A stretch of 64,000 nucleotides of DNA from Xestospongia muta (Eukaryota > Porifera > Demospongiae > Haplosclerida > Petrosiidae), in assembly GCA_963693285.1 (NCBI GenBank), contig OY848919.1, positions 1,635,594-1,699,593 of the forward strand, written 5' to 3'. The notes beneath the pieces are model-generated. The model was not told where the DNA came from and ran no database searches. It saw nothing but the letters and a program-made list of their open reading frames with translations. This document shows, piece after piece, positions 36,324 to 48,520 of the stretch. Position numbers and translations under genes: made by a program. Positions within the stretch are counted from its first letter, which is position 1. Every line of letters starts with the position of its first letter.

Positions 36324-37350
36324 TACGTGTACATAAATAATGTAGAGAATATTCTACATTTGATTGTCTAAACTCACTAATCTTTACTTATTAAAGATAT
36401 ATATTATAAGTATGGTATAAAAATATATATTTCCTACATTGTACATTATATGCAGCACTATGGTTTTCCTAGAATAGCCAGATACCTGCCAACTGTCATG
36501 TTTCTAGGAATTATAACAGGTGGTTATAACAGACATGCCCAATAGTAATTTACAAGAGGTCATAATTACAAAAGGTTTGATAGTTATATAAACTGCGGGT
36601 TAATATATGTCCCTACCCTCTCTTTCCAGGAATAGTAAGTTGATACTATATGAATGACTATTGTTATTGCATACAAACACACTGACCTGTTACATGCAAA
36701 TATGACTGACCTTTCTAGTTGACAACAGAAAGAATAATGTAAACAAACACTATTAATTATACTTGTTTGCGACATTCCAGGTACAATCAATATAGCAACT
36801 ATATACTAGTATACCTTACAATTTTGTTTATTACATGTGTTAATGAATCAAATTGGTCTTAATTCATGTAGAATCACATTTACATAACAAAGTACACCCT
36901 AAATTCATGTACATGTAGATAATCAGTTTATTTATTTAGAATCTACATCATCATCTCCAAGTGTATAGCATATAGTTAACATAATTACATTACTTCTTTG
37001 TTATATCTTCACAATTTCACACTATCTAGACCACATATATAGCTACTAGTCACTTTGCTAAAACAACCATTCATTATAACAGTGGACAGATTGGTTTTAT
37101 GTTGTACTAGTTAGTCTTTTGTTGTACTGATACAAGAAGTATTTTTACTATATGTCTGGCACACATGAGACATTTGGCTATGGGTATGGGAAAGTATTTT
37201 AAATGATGTAATTGTTTAAGGGAATGAGAAGACAAGCTTACGTACATAACTGCTTACATATATAATGATGTATGCATACAAATCAATTACAAAGGCCCAG
37301 TGGGTATCTTGCTTTGGTGTACTGTGCGATTCGATATAGTTAAGTGTCCT

Positions 37351-37386
37351 CACGTGACTTACGTCACAAAGGTGGGCATATAAAAA
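37351..37386 (+). promoter_or_regulatory. E-box + CRE-like + TATA promoter, membrane-protein copy 2
   Basis: CACGTGACTTACGTCA (E-box plus CRE-like half) then TATAAAAA at 37379-37386, about 86 bp before the ATG. Nearly identical to copy 4. Confidence 0.7.
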
Positions 37387-37471
37387 TGTTTTCCTACTAA
37401 AGACGAGACAATAGACGTGGACGACAGCGTTTTAATATCTCTCAACGTCGGCTTAATCGTAAACTCAAACA

Positions 37472-38390
37472 ATGCGTAGAAGCTATGAGTCGGATTGGTG
37501 TCTTTACAATTTACCATTACTGATACTTGGATTTATCATAATGGTTCCCCACACTTTGTTTTTTTTTCCATTATACGCCAGGTTCATTTGTCCGTATCAT
37601 CCGATCCCTTGTGGAATATCTCTTTCGAAGTACAAGTGGGTTCGATGTCTTACCAAGTATCTACATGAATTAGTACGTGCGGTGCTTGGGAAAGCATTCA
37701 AACCTGGAAGTATATAATGACTCAGAAGAAGATCCTAAGACCGCTTTTTATGGTTATCAAGTTACAAACTTTATTGTCTATGCCTTTGCCCAAGTCGCTT
37801 TAGAAATGCTTCTAGTGTTGGCCATCATATTCTGGGATAAATTCTTATTCAAATTATCTCATGGATGTCCATACAACGCTGATGTACCAAATCTTATTTG
37901 TTATAATTCAACATTTCGTAACCCTATCAATTGTTCAGATTCAGAAGAACTACACAATGATCCATCTATAGAATGTTACAAATTAATTTTTGACTGGAGC
38001 TCTGCTGCTGGAGCTACTGGAGGTACATATGTTTTGTTGTCATTTGGAACTACGTTTATACCTCGAATGCTGCTTAAAATTAAAACTAGATTGATTGGAT
38101 GGAAGATATGTGTGTATTATTTGGTAATCAGTTTGATTATGGCAATTGAAATGGCAGGTTTTTTAATTTACTTTGCTTTCTTGGTTCATAAAAACCATTC
38201 GTGGGGAGTGTTTTTATCAGTATATGGAGTATTTCTCATTTTAGTAACAGTTTTAGTTGTGATGCCATTGAAGGAATTCACGGAAATAGTTGGCCAGAAT
38301 ACTGAAGTTCACTTCAATCATAATGCCAATATCAACGGTTCTAATGAATCAACATATCTGTTTACACCAGTAACACAACATCCGACTTGA
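37472..38390 (+). pseudogene. Five-TM membrane-protein family, copy 2, frameshifted
   Basis: Closest to intact copy 4. A 4-base TATA insertion near 37710, after AFKPG, shifts the frame, so the N-terminal 80 residues (37472-37717) and the rest (to 38390) lie in different frames. Everything else is open, with the family landmarks FYGYQVTNFIVYAF, LFKLSHGCPYNADVP, FDWSSAAG and a C-terminal tail. A single lesion suggests recent inactivation, or two polypeptides if translation restarts. Confidence 0.85.
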
Positions 38391-38786
38391 ATGTTCTCTT
38401 ATGTGTACTACATGTGTGATTACATGTATAGACTATATGTATGATGAGTGAACAATTTGTAGTATTTCATTACTTAAATAGATCATGCCAATTTTCTTTA
38501 TAGTATTAATTTTGCTAAAAAATCACAATAACGACATGAGGGGTGGCAATTATAACAATAATAGCTCTTCCATGCAGAGAGGACTCAGTATACTAATATT
38601 AGTTGTAAAAATCAGCAGCCAAAAGTTGGAAATTAAATTAACTCATGATCACAGACAATGACTTCAAATGGTATTAAATAACATTTATATGCACACATGT
38701 TTCAACTTTGGTGGATTTTTTTCAGATGCAACAAAGGCAAGAAAGGGTGTTTATGACTTTACTTTGTTTTAATTCTATTTCTATAG

Positions 38787-39248
38787 AAACTTCATATCAA
38801 TACCTCCTATCTCAAGCTAAGAAGTGGAAAAATAGTGGAGAATTAGTTGAGCTATTGGCATGTATCTTCAGTTAACAATACAAAACTGTGATAATACTGA
38901 TCTCTTAATACAGTGCTGGAACAAAGTATATACTATTAATGTAATTGATATTATATTGTGTATATAATATAGGCTGTTGACTTATGTAGTAAGTTCACTC
39001 CAGAGAAAGAGACAAATGTAGTGACATTAGTTTGTGATAGACTGGCTAATATTAACCAATATGGAAGGGTAAGATTATTATGTACATCCATTACTTACTC
39101 TGTTTGTCCATTCAACCATTACTCCATAGTATATTCTGTCGAGTTATTCCTAAATAATGGTATGTGTCTAGAATTTTTAAAAGAAAACTTTGAGGGTCTT
39201 AGTTCTTACTCCACATATGTCAGTTTAAGGAATATGCTATTGTCACTG
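38787..39248 (+). pseudogene. IFT172 exon fragments (34, 35 and part of 39)
   Basis: An exon 34 copy starts at 38787, with a short insertion and frameshift (NYQDLLSQ region altered). An exon 35 copy (38973-39068) is well kept. Part of exon 39 (about 39155-39248, encoding a degenerate [15 protein letters not shown]) follows directly, so exons 36-38 are missing. Exonic and intronic stretches are copied together, so this is DNA-level duplication, not retrotransposition. Confidence 0.85.
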
Positions 39249-39410
39249 GTTAGAATTAATTATATAGAGAATAGCCTTTGTGCTCGTCAGGGAGATATTA
39301 TTTGGTTCTATTTAAGTTCATGCAATTTACTATGTGAATGTGACTTTACTGTACATGAGTTGAAACCAATTCATGTTTGGAAACACACTAAAGAATATAA
39401 AGAATCAGTG

Positions 39411-39840
39411 CTATTTGTTTTTATTTGAATTGTGCCTGGAATGCCATGAACATGTACTTTTGCTTATAATAGTGTGTATTATGTTATCAAAGTAAGATAC
39501 TTTTATTGTCAACCATGATAGCCAACAATGTTTGCATAGTGTCAGTATGTTCATATGAATTTGTTGTGTTATATTGTTTAGTAATACTGTTAGAACTTTT
39601 GTAATAACAACCACTAACAAATCTTATGTATTAATTAATAGCCATTTGTTTTTATTTGAATTATACTTGGGATGCAATTATAAACTTATGTTTATAATTG
39701 CTAGGTGTGTATTATGTTCTCAGAGTAAGATGCTTTTGTTGTCAACCATGATAGTCAATGATGTTTGCATGTATTAATGTCAATATGTTCATATGAATTT
39801 GTTGTGTTATATTGTTAAGTAATACTGTTATAAGATATAG
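39411..39840. repeat. Two-copy tandem repeat of about 237 bp in block D1
   Basis: catttgtttttatttgaatt, gtgtgtattatgtt, gtcaaccatgatag and tatgttcatatgaatttg occur twice in the same order. The same doublet is in block D2 (about 48.68-49.10 kb), so it predates the block duplication. Confidence 0.82.
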
Positions 39841-39912
39841 TAGCAAAGGGAGATGGGGATGTCCAATCTATTTCTCTGAAAACGCATCTTATGTCAATAA
39901 ATATGCATAAAT

Positions 39913-39970
39913 AGCAGCTGTCTGTCTCCTGATGGTGTTATATAACACCATCAGGAGACAGACAGCTGCT
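39913..39970. repeat. Perfect 58-bp palindrome, copy 1
   Basis: Two 29-base arms with no spacer, agcagctgtctgtctcct at the left edge and its exact complement at the right, centred on gttatataac. The identical palindrome is at 49179-49236. Confidence 0.97.
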
Positions 39971-40943
39971 CATAGCTAATGTGTTAACAGGATGTAGCTA
40001 TTCATATTCCAGAGAGTACTCTCAAATTGCCACCTGTGATAACAACTTTTATAGAAACAACCACTAACAAATTGTATGTATTAATTAATAGCCACCTGGT
40101 AAAATTCTTAGAAGAGATGAGCATATGTTAATTGATGGTTTGTACTATTATCAAAACAGTTCACATGAGAATTGTCATAAGCTTATTCCAGGAAAAGTGT
40201 AGTTCCTCACTCCAATTACTGCTCATTTCCAACTCCATTTCAATTCAATTTTTAATTTTCCTTTCCCAATAGAATTTTCATTGACCAAACAGGGTTAAAA
40301 ACATTACTGTGATGGTTAAAGAACTGAGGAACATCATCTCCTCACTTTAAATTCTTCTAAGAAATGAGTTTATCAGATATAATTTGCTACTAAATTACTA
40401 ATTGGGCATAATTCAAAATGCTAAAGAGTGTTCATGGATACTTCATTAGTGAACACCACATATGAAGAGAATAAACGATATTGTAAATAATATTCCTAAC
40501 TTTGTGAAGCTATTTACTAATGATGACTGTAATATGATGATACTAAGTAGTTATTTTGTACATAGGGAGAATTGTAAACTAGTGAATCTTCATTAGGCTC
40601 CAAGAGTATACCACAAATGCTTCACCTTACTCATCAGTTAACAGTAAGCAGTTTGGATGGTTGGATGAATTCAATAATATTAGACTATCTAATGAATTCA
40701 ATAATATTAGACTATCTGATTCTTCTTCTGTCTTTTATGTATTCAAGGTTCAAATTCTATTGTTATAATTGATCTTCATGTAATTATCATAATTTTATAA
40801 AGAAAATTGACTTGGTCTAGTAATTAAGTAATAAAAAACTATTAATTGTTCATCCATTATACATAAGGTGTCTATACATGTAATCACACATGTAGTATAC
40901 ATTAGAGAATATTCAAGTCTTATGTTGTTTACTAAGATGTTGA

Positions 40944-41775
40944 TTAGTTAGCACCATTGAGAGTGGCATCACGATTGACATGATTTTCAGCATCCAGCTC
41001 ATCTATTTTCGTAAAATTCATAGTCTTGAAGGGAATTAATAACACTGTGAAGACAATGATAAGTATTCCAAGTGCTGAAAGAAATACTCCGTAAATAAAT
41101 TTGCTTTTAAACAAAAAAATGCTATAACACATAAAAACTATTATAATAATAATGACTATTACCAAACACATAAACATTATTTTTTTTGCTACCTTCAGCT
41201 AAAATTTTTACCATCTTCCGAGGTATACAAGTAATACCAATTGATAACACAATATAGAGACCTCCTGTCGTTCCAGCTGCTGAGCTCCAGTCAAAAATTA
41301 ACTGGTAACATTCTATACTTGGATCGTTCATTGAATCTGAACAATTGATAAGGTTACGAGATGTCGAATTATAACAATTAAGATTTGGTACATCAAAATT
41401 ATATGGACATCCATAAGATACCTTGAATAAGAATTTATACCAGAATACAATAACCAACACTAGAAACATTTCAGAAATGATTATGGCAAAATCGTAGACA
41501 ACAAAGTTTGTAACTTTATAACCATAAAAAGCGGTCTTGGGCTCTTCTTTTGAGTCATTCCTTCCTGGTTTGAATGATTTCCCAAGCACCATACGTACTA
41601 ATTGATGCGTAGACTTGGTCAGAAATTGAGCCCACTTTGACTTAGAAAGAGATGGATCCGGACAAATTTGGTAATAGTGGAGCATAAAGAAAATATGGAG
41701 ACATGCTATGCCAAATGAAAATATCGATAGTGGTATATAGTAAAGAGCAGAATCCGAGCCATAGTTTCTATACAT
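40944..41775 (-). pseudogene. Five-TM membrane-protein family, copy 3, frameshifted and truncated
   Basis: Convergent with copy 2. The ATG at 41775 opens a 217-codon frame with the family landmarks (FKPGRNDSKEEPKTAFYGY, LFKVSYGCPYNFDVP, FDWSSAAG). A one-base change in an A8 run near 41176 (cysteine- and isoleucine-rich TM4 region) moves TM4-TM5 into another frame (41177-40944). That frame then ends early, because the codon read as GAA in copy 5 is TAA here. Slippage in A8 could be biological or a sequence error; the nonsense change argues for real decay. Confidence 0.8.
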
Positions 41776-41833
41776 TGCTTGAGTACACGATTAAGCCAAC
41801 GTTGAAAGTTTGGTTAGTCTGCGAAAACTGCCA

Positions 41834-41855
41834 TTTTTATACGCTAAGTCACGTG
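41834..41855 (-). promoter_or_regulatory. E-box + TATA promoter, membrane-protein copy 3
   Basis: On the minus strand: TCACGTGACTTAGCG then TATAAAAA (41841-41834), with the conserved leader before the ATG. The E-box to TATA gap is shorter than in copies 2 and 4. Confidence 0.65.
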
Positions 41856-41945
41856 AGTAGATTAAGAAAATTAACCCGTGTTCCGCGGGAGTTCTGCAGC
41901 AGAAGATGAATACAGAACTATATATGTGTTATATATATGTACACG

Positions 41946-42265
41946 CACTGGCGGGTCTAGGGGGGTTCCTTGGGGTGCACAGGCACCAACTTTTTATTTT
42001 TTAATAATATTCATGGACAATCATTCAAGTCGCATCCTGTGGTTAAATTATCATTTTAAGTATGTTCATAGCAAATTCTTGCAACCACACACTTACAAAG
42101 CTGTACCTCGATGTTTTTATTGACTTTACTGTCTCGTGATTAAAAAGGTGTGTCTATGCATAATAAATATAATAAAATTTTTATTAGTCTTGAAATTTTG
42201 GCCGCTGGCTTCGGGCGCTATCTGTGCTGTGGATCCCCTATTTCTTCACTCTGGAGCTGCTGGTG
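41946..42265. mobile_element. Candidate non-autonomous hAT-like insertion (about 320 bp)
   Basis: Present in D1, absent from the matching place in D2. It starts cactggcgggtctagg and ends ...ctggagctgctggtg; the end read in reverse complement (caccagcagctccag) is an imperfect match to the start. Flanks TGTACACG and TGTACATG agree at 7 of 8 bases, as an 8-bp hAT target duplication would. It is GC-richer than its surroundings. The TGTACA flank is common locally, so the duplication could be chance. Confidence 0.5.
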
Positions 42266-42881
42266 TGTACATGTACGTGTATACCAAAGATAATGCACCA
42301 TCAACATCTTAATTAATAGTACTTTGACTGATTTGTGGATTAATTAATGGCCAAGACATGATCCGTTATGGAAAAATGTTACTAACTGTCATGAGGTAGA
42401 AATGTAAATATGATATACAAAACTTACAAATTGTATGTTTTTGTACAAATCAGACAGATAGTCTAATGACCAGACTTTTCTACACTGTTTTTACATTGGA
42501 AAGGGTAAGAGAAAAGATCTGGTGACTTTTGACGGAATTTAATGGGCTTTACATGAATTTCAATATTGATATAGAGCCAATGAGGTGTGAGTAGTCACAA
42601 GATGAATCACAAGCATGCATTTATTACAAGAGCTATGTTACTGGAAAACCAGAAAGATGCATGCAGAGTATGTGGGACATGTATTGTAGGAATCATGAAC
42701 ATCCATTGATTACATTTCTATGGTCCATGGAATTGTGTCAATAGTCTCCAGACATTTCCCTCTGTCCCATCTCAATGTAAAAATAGTATGGAAAGGTCTG
42801 ATTACCTGATTAGTCACTAATTGGACAGGTACTATACATTCTCAGATATGTAATATACTTCCTTAAGCCTTCTTAATATAG

Positions 42882-43660
42882 GCACAAGTAACCTTTTCAA
42901 GAAAAGACTTGAAATGCACTGCATTTAGAAAATAAGGTAAATAAATACCACATCCATTTTAGGGTTAATTGAAGGAAGCTGAAGTGGCATTCATCCAAGA
43001 AGGAGATCTAAAGAAGCCATCTTAATGTGTGCTCATGTAAATGTGTACCTGTATCCATGTCACATATTCTTCCCTCGCCTTCTTGGACATGTACATCCTC
43101 ATTTGACAGGTACATCCTACTATATGTAATATGCTCTCATCATTTTGTTAATGTAGGCATGAGTGACCTTTTCTTAGAAACCCTTTTAAAAGCAGAGGCC
43201 TTTTTATTCCTAATTTTTGTAGAAACTATAAGACCTCCTATCTCAGACTAAGAAGTGGGAAAATAGTGGAGAATATAGTCGAGCTATTGATATGTATCTT
43301 AAGTTAACAATACAAAATTGTGATAATACTGATCTCTTGATACAATGTTGGAACAAAGTATATAATATTAATGTAATTGATATTATATTGTGTATATAAT
43401 ATAGGCTGTTGACTTGTGTAGTAAGTTCACTCCAGAGAAAGAGACAAATATAGTGACATCAGTTTGTGATAGACTGGCTAATATTAACCAATATGGAAGG
43501 GTAAGATTATAATATCCACTCTGTTTGTCCATCCATCCATCCTTCCATATAGGCTGGTGAACTATTCTTAAGTGTTAATCCATGACATAGGTATGAGTCT
43601 TGTCTTGTCATATTAGGCATCTCAAAATGAGGAGTGTATGGATGTCATTCACTTTCTGCT
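42882..43660 (+). pseudogene. IFT172 exon fragments, several fused (31/28, 29, 31, 34, 35, 36/46)
   Basis: Exon 31-like sequence (cttttcaagaaaagactt) runs into the end of exon 28 (gcatttagaaaataagg), followed by exon 29 with stops. A second exon 31 piece lies near 43157, then exon 34 (43223), exon 35 (43405-43500) and the first part of exon 36 (43553), which breaks inside agtgtt and continues as intron 45 and exon 46 (43617-43655). No open frame spans these joins. Confidence 0.85.
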
Positions 43661-45815
43661 AGTATTAATAGTATATATTTCATTGAGAATTCTCATTCCT
43701 ATAGGTCAACAATTTATATAATATAATGAATGTGAGAGTTAATTTAATATTGCATTCGACAGCTAGACAGGTTTGATTGGCACTTCGTGTGTGACTTTGG
43801 TAAGTTTCATATTATAATTGTATTAATATCTGTTCACGTATTGTTCCAAGAAATTTTCTAGGCCCTATTGGTCTAGTTCTGTACCTGTTTCTAGACTTCA
43901 TGTAAACAATTATTTAATGAAATACTATTTTACTGTACTCCTTTTCAAGGAGTCTGATGTCCTATCCTGGGATTGAATTACAAACTTTTAATACTGATAG
44001 ACATTCTTGACAAGACATCAATAATGTGTGTGTGTGAGTATATGTTGGTGTTTGGCAACCAAATGTTTTTATATTTTAACCAAGTTTAATACATGTTTGT
44101 CAAATTATTGTTATGGACTTTCCTTTTGGATAGTGTAGTGTAATATAATTATTGTATATAATTATTGTTAGTATAGACAATCCTTAAGTACATGACATAT
44201 TTTGACAAACATGTCATTAAACTTTGTTGCAATATAGGTTGTGGCTATTCTTACGGAACAGAAAGTGCATACATCAATGCAAAAATAACATGTTTAAGGT
44301 TTAGGGTTTAGGATTCATTGGAGTATGCACTTCTTGTACAGTAGCCACTGCCTGCACTGATGACTGAGTTTAATGATATGTTTGTCAAAATAAATTATGG
44401 ACTTTCCTTTTGGGATGTAACATAATTACAATTTCATCATCTATCAATTTCATTATTCATCAAAAGCAGGATTGTATCATGAGAAAGGATAGGAAGAGGA
44501 GAGGTTTGTAAATCTCTCATACATTTGATTAAAATGTCAAGTAGAGCTCTTAGGATTTGTATTGTTATATTTGTATTATAAAGCAGGCATATCACTTAAT
44601 AGTATACAAAGTAATGGAGATAGAAAATTGAATAGTATCAATATTAATGAGGTATATATCTTATATGGTAACATAGAGCTTTATTTAGCATTTTAATCAA
44701 TCATGAGAGAGATTTGCACTCCTTTTCTCTCTGCTTTTTTCATTATGAACTGGCAAAGAGTAATACCATTAGTTTTCTGAATAACCCTACTTTGTAATTT
44801 GTGCTAACAGATGTTACTATAGCTAGTAACCTATAAATTGGGCTGATTGAGTATAGTGTATTATATTGGATTAGGTATGTGTTATGATATGAGGTTTACT
44901 GATCTAGCAACATTATATGCACAAAGAAGTGAGTCTATGCTTATTGATATTATATTGCAATTGTTACACGTAGTTACAGTGAATTAGATACCCATATGAA
45001 TGAATGATAGTGAGCTAAAATATATATTTTCACAACTTCTGCAGATAAACATCACTCTTTCAATGTTGTTTTACTCTAGTCTATTATAGATTATTCACAC
45101 ACTTATTTGATAATATTTTCTTACGCTAATATGTCACTAACTTCTGACTTATCTTCATTAGGTTGTAAGCCACTGGTCTATCTAAGCATTTTCAACATGA
45201 TGAGTGGACTAGCACATTGGGATTTCTGGTAACGTATAATATAATAACATACAGATTTCCTATGTTTGCAATTTCACTCTATATTTAATACATGTACACA
45301 TGTATTACGTACATATTAAGTTATACATACATGACTGAGGCTACCTTATTTGTTGGGGTTTCATGCTTTCAAGTTATTACATTTTCTCAGCATTATTCAC
45401 TAACGACAAAAGTACTTTATTTTAATAGACACACTCTTTTCTTTAGGTATCCAAATTCTCTAGTGTCTCATAAAACTAGCTGTCTTGTTCATAGTGTGTG
45501 TAATTGTGTGTTTATATTCACATTGTGATATTATAACTGTTTGTGAAATCATAAAATTGAAATGAGCTATTTGATGGTAAATTGTCAGATTCCCATTACT
45601 AGTAAAACTTGCTTTTTTGTTAATGTGAACTCATTGATGGGACTATATTACAACAGCTGTACTATGAATATATTCTATCTGTCTATTTGTTATACCATTT
45701 AGAGAACACAGTAGATATTGTGTTCATTTTATGTTGTCTCATTTAGATCTATCATATATCAATTAAATTTGACAGCAAATACCTATTACTTCTCAAAAGA
45801 GACATGTCTTGTACA
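43661..45815. other. Spacer between blocks D1 and D2
   Basis: Mostly unique, with no gene recognised. ttatggactttccttttgg occurs twice (near 44111 and 44395), with inverted ttgacaaacatg motifs between, possibly an old small element. Short open frames such as 45292-45528 lack coding character. Confidence 0.5.
44480..44735. mobile_element. Inverted-repeat (MITE-like) element
   Basis: gaggtttgtaaatctctcat and tgattaaaatg near 44500-44535 are matched in reverse complement by cattttaatcaatcatga and gagagatttgcactcc near 44690-44722. Arms are about 50 bp, imperfect, with about 150 bp between them. Confidence 0.5.
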
Positions 45816-45828
45816 AAGTGACGAAATA

Positions 45829-46196
45829 GCTGTTAAATTGTTATTTTGTGACAAGAAATTAAAAGGTACATATTACAATATGTTATGTTATAAAAATGTC
45901 TGAATATTTTGTGTATATGTTATAGCTTCATCTTTATGATACGATGAATGAAACTATGACTCCATTACTCTCCTATTGCTCCTATGTTCAGGTCTGTTCA
46001 TCAATCCATCTATTAATCCATCTGTTCATTTACCATCTTCACACATCCACCTATTCATTGATCCATCCTCCATTCATTCTCTGTAGTGGTACCTCAAAGT
46101 GATGTAGTCGTAGCTCAGTGGTTGTTAGATTCTGGTCAAGAAGAGAGAGCTGGACAAATGAGAGAAAAAGAAGGAGATCTTCATTCTGCTGTTAAC
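45829..46196 (+). pseudogene. IFT172 fragments (15, 16, start of 17 fused to 21)
   Basis: An exon 15 copy (aaattgttattttgtgac) and exon 16 (45926-45991) with their introns are followed by the start of exon 17 (46087), with one base lost (tagtggtacc for tagtgggtacc). This jumps at tagctcag into exon 21 (gtggttgttagattctgg, about 46117), which breaks at gttaacct where block D2 begins. Confidence 0.85.
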
Positions 46197-46624
46197 CTAA
46201 ATTCATGTACATGTAGATAATCAGTTTATTTATTTAGAATCTACATCATCATCTCCAAGTGTATAGCATATAGTTAACATAATTACATTACTTCTTTGTT
46301 ATATCTTCACAATTTCACACTATCTAGACCACACTTTGCTAAAACAACCATTCATTATAACAGTGGACAGATTGGTTTTATGTTGTACTAGTTAGTCTTT
46401 TGTTGTACTGATACAAGAAGTATTTTTACTGTATGTCTGGCACACATGAGACATTTGGCTATGGGTATGGGAAAGTATTTTAAATGATGTAATTGTTTAA
46501 GGGAATGAGAAGACAAGCTTACGTACATAACTGCTTACATATATAATGATGTATGCATACAAATCAATTACAAAGGCCCAGTTTGCTTTGGTGTACTGTG
46601 CGATTCGATATAGTTAAGTGCCTT

Positions 46625-46660
46625 CACGTGACTTACGTCACAAAGGTGGGCATATAAAAA
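46625..46660 (+). promoter_or_regulatory. E-box + CRE-like + TATA promoter, membrane-protein copy 4
   Basis: CACGTGACTTACGTCA at 46625-46640 and TATAAAAA at 46653-46660. The leader gacagcgttttaatatctc and ctcaacgtcggcttaatcgt lead to the ATG at 46738. Confidence 0.7.
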
Positions 46661-46737
46661 TGCTAAAGACGTGACAATAGACGTGGACGACAGCGTTTTA
46701 ATATCTCTCAACGTCGGCTTAATCGTAAACTCAAACA

Positions 46738-47646
46738 ATGGGTAGAAGCTATGAGTCGGATTGGTGTCTTTACAATTTACCAATAATGATACTTGGATTT
46801 ATCATAATGGTTCCCCACACTTTGTTTTATATTCCTTTATACCTCAGGTTCATTAATATTTCACCGTATCATCAGATCCCTTGTGGAATATCTCTTTCGA
46901 AGTACAAGTGGGTTCGATATCTTACCAAGTATCTGCATAAATTAGTACGCATGGTACTTGGGAAAGCATTCAAACCTGGAAGTAATGACTCAGAAGAAGA
47001 TCCTAAGACCGCTTTTTATGGTTATCAAGTTACAAACTTTATTGTCTATGCCTTTGCCCAAGTCGTTTTAGAAATGCTTCTGGTGTTGGCTATCATATTC
47101 TGGGATAAATTCTTATTCAAATTATCTCATGGATGTCCATACAACGCTGATGTACCAAATCTTATTTGTTATAATTCAACATCTCATAGCCCTATCAATT
47201 GTTCAAATTCAGAAGGACTACACAATGATCAATCTATAGAATGTTACAAGTTAATTTTTGACTGGAGCTCTGCTGCTGGAACTACTGGAGGTACATTTGT
47301 TTTGTTGTCATTTTTAATCACTTTTATACCTCGAATGCTGCTTAAAATTAAAACTGGATTGATTGGCTCAATATGGAAGATGTGTGTGTATTATTTGCTA
47401 ATCAGTTTGATTATGGCAATTGAAATGGCAGTTTTTTTTATTTACTTTGCTTTCTTGGTTCATGGAAACCATTCGTGGGGAGTGTTTTTATCAGTATATG
47501 GAGTATTTCTCATTTTAGTAACAGTTTTAGTTGTGATGCCATTGAGGGAATTTACAGGAATAGTTGACCAGAATACTGAAGTTCACTTCAATCGTAATGC
47601 CAATGTCAATGAATCAAGATATCTGTTTACACAAGATCTAACTTGA
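46738..47646 (+). CDS. Unrecognised five-TM membrane protein, copy 4, intact
   Basis: Single exon, 302 residues, no family recognised. Hydrophobic segments: about 11-36, 99-121, 176-197, 213-241 and 247-268. The loop between segments 1 and 2 is basic and strongly conserved (LTKYLHKLVRMVLGKAFKPG, then SEEDPKTAFYGYQVTN). The loop between 2 and 3 has four Cys (133, 144, 155, 169) and two sequons (N146-S-T, N154-C-S). Positive charge and sequons together predict N-terminus out, C-terminus in, and a disulfide-bonded external loop (inference). FDWSSAAGTTGG at the start of segment 3 is a family hallmark. No signal peptide. The start sits directly after the leader shared by all five copies. A role at the cell surface is plausible; function unknown. 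Confidence 0.85.
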   Translation: MGRSYESDWCLYNLPIMILGFIIMVPHTLFYIPLYLRFINISPYHQIPCGISLSKYKWVRYLTKYLHKLVRMVLGKAFKPGSNDSEEDPKTAFYGYQVTNFIVYAFAQVVLEMLLVLAIIFWDKFLFKLSHGCPYNADVPNLICYNSTSHSPINCSNSEGLHNDQSIECYKLIFDWSSAAGTTGGTFVLLSFLITFIPRMLLKIKTGLIGSIWKMCVYYLLISLIMAIEMAVFFIYFAFLVHGNHSWGVFLSVYGVFLILVTVLVVMPLREFTGIVDQNTEVHFNRNANVNESRYLFTQDLT

Positions 47647-48047
47647 ATGTTCTCTTATGTGTACTACATGTCTGATTACATGTATAGACTATATGTATGA
47701 TGAGTGAACAATTTATAGTATTTCATTACTTAAATAGATCATGCCAATTTTCTTTATAGTATTAATTATTGCTAAAAAATCACAATAATGACAAGAGGGG
47801 TGGCAATTATAACAAAAGTATTTGAACCTTCCATGCATAGAGGACTCAGTATACTAATATTAGTTGTAAAAATCAGCAGCTAAAAGTTGGAAATTAAATT
47901 AACTCATGATCACAGACAATGACTTCAAATGGTATTAAAGAACATATATGCAGACAATGTTTCAGCTTTGGTGGATCTTTTTCCGATGCAACAAAGGCAA
48001 GAAAGGATGTTTACGACTTTACTTTCTTTTATTTCTAGTTTCTATAG

Positions 48048-48520
48048 AAACTATCAAGACCTCCTATCTCAGGCTAAGAAATGGGAAAATAGTGGAGAAT
48101 TAATCGAGCTATTGACATGTATCTTCAGTTAACAGTACAGAACTGTGATAATACTGATCTCTTAATACAATGCTGGAACAAAGTATATACCATCAATGTA
48201 ATTGATATTATATTGTGTATATAATATAGGCTGTTGACTTGTGTAGTAAGTTCACTCCAGAAAAAGAGACAAATATAGTGATATTAGTTTGTGATAGACT
48301 GGCTAATATTAACCAATATGGAATGGTAAGATTATAATGTTCATCCATTACTAACTCTGTCTGTCCATTCATCCATTCAATCATTACTCCATAGTATATT
48401 CTGTCGAGTTATTCCTAAGTAATGGTATGTGTGTGTCTAGAATTTTTTAAAGAAAACTTTGAGGGTCTTAGTTCTCACTCCACATATGTCAGTTTAAGAA
48501 ATATGCTACTGTCACTGGTT
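48048..48520 (+). pseudogene. IFT172 exon fragments (34, 35, part of 39), D2 copy
   Basis: Same arrangement as 38787-39248. The exon 34 copy loses a base in the EYSRAID region (gaattaatcgag), shifting the frame. Exon 35 (about 48230-48325) is well preserved. The exon 39 piece (48432-48520) is degenerate. Confidence 0.85.

Larger units (their letters stand above)
36895..43670. repeat. Segmental duplication, block D1
   Basis: The block starts at cctaaattcatgtacatg and contains membrane-protein copies 2 (+) and 3 (-), IFT172 exon fragments and a 58-bp palindrome. The same elements recur in the same order in block D2 about 9.27 kb further right; offsets are 9266 (copy 2 ATG), 9266 (palindrome) and 9293 (copy 3 ATG). 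The offset falls to about 9040 after 42.5 kb because D1 holds a roughly 320-bp insertion. Confidence 0.88.

Noticed and set aside
39574..39777. 67-codon frame found identically at 48840-49043
   Set aside because: Identical because both lie in the duplicated block's 237-bp doublet; composition and context give no coding support.
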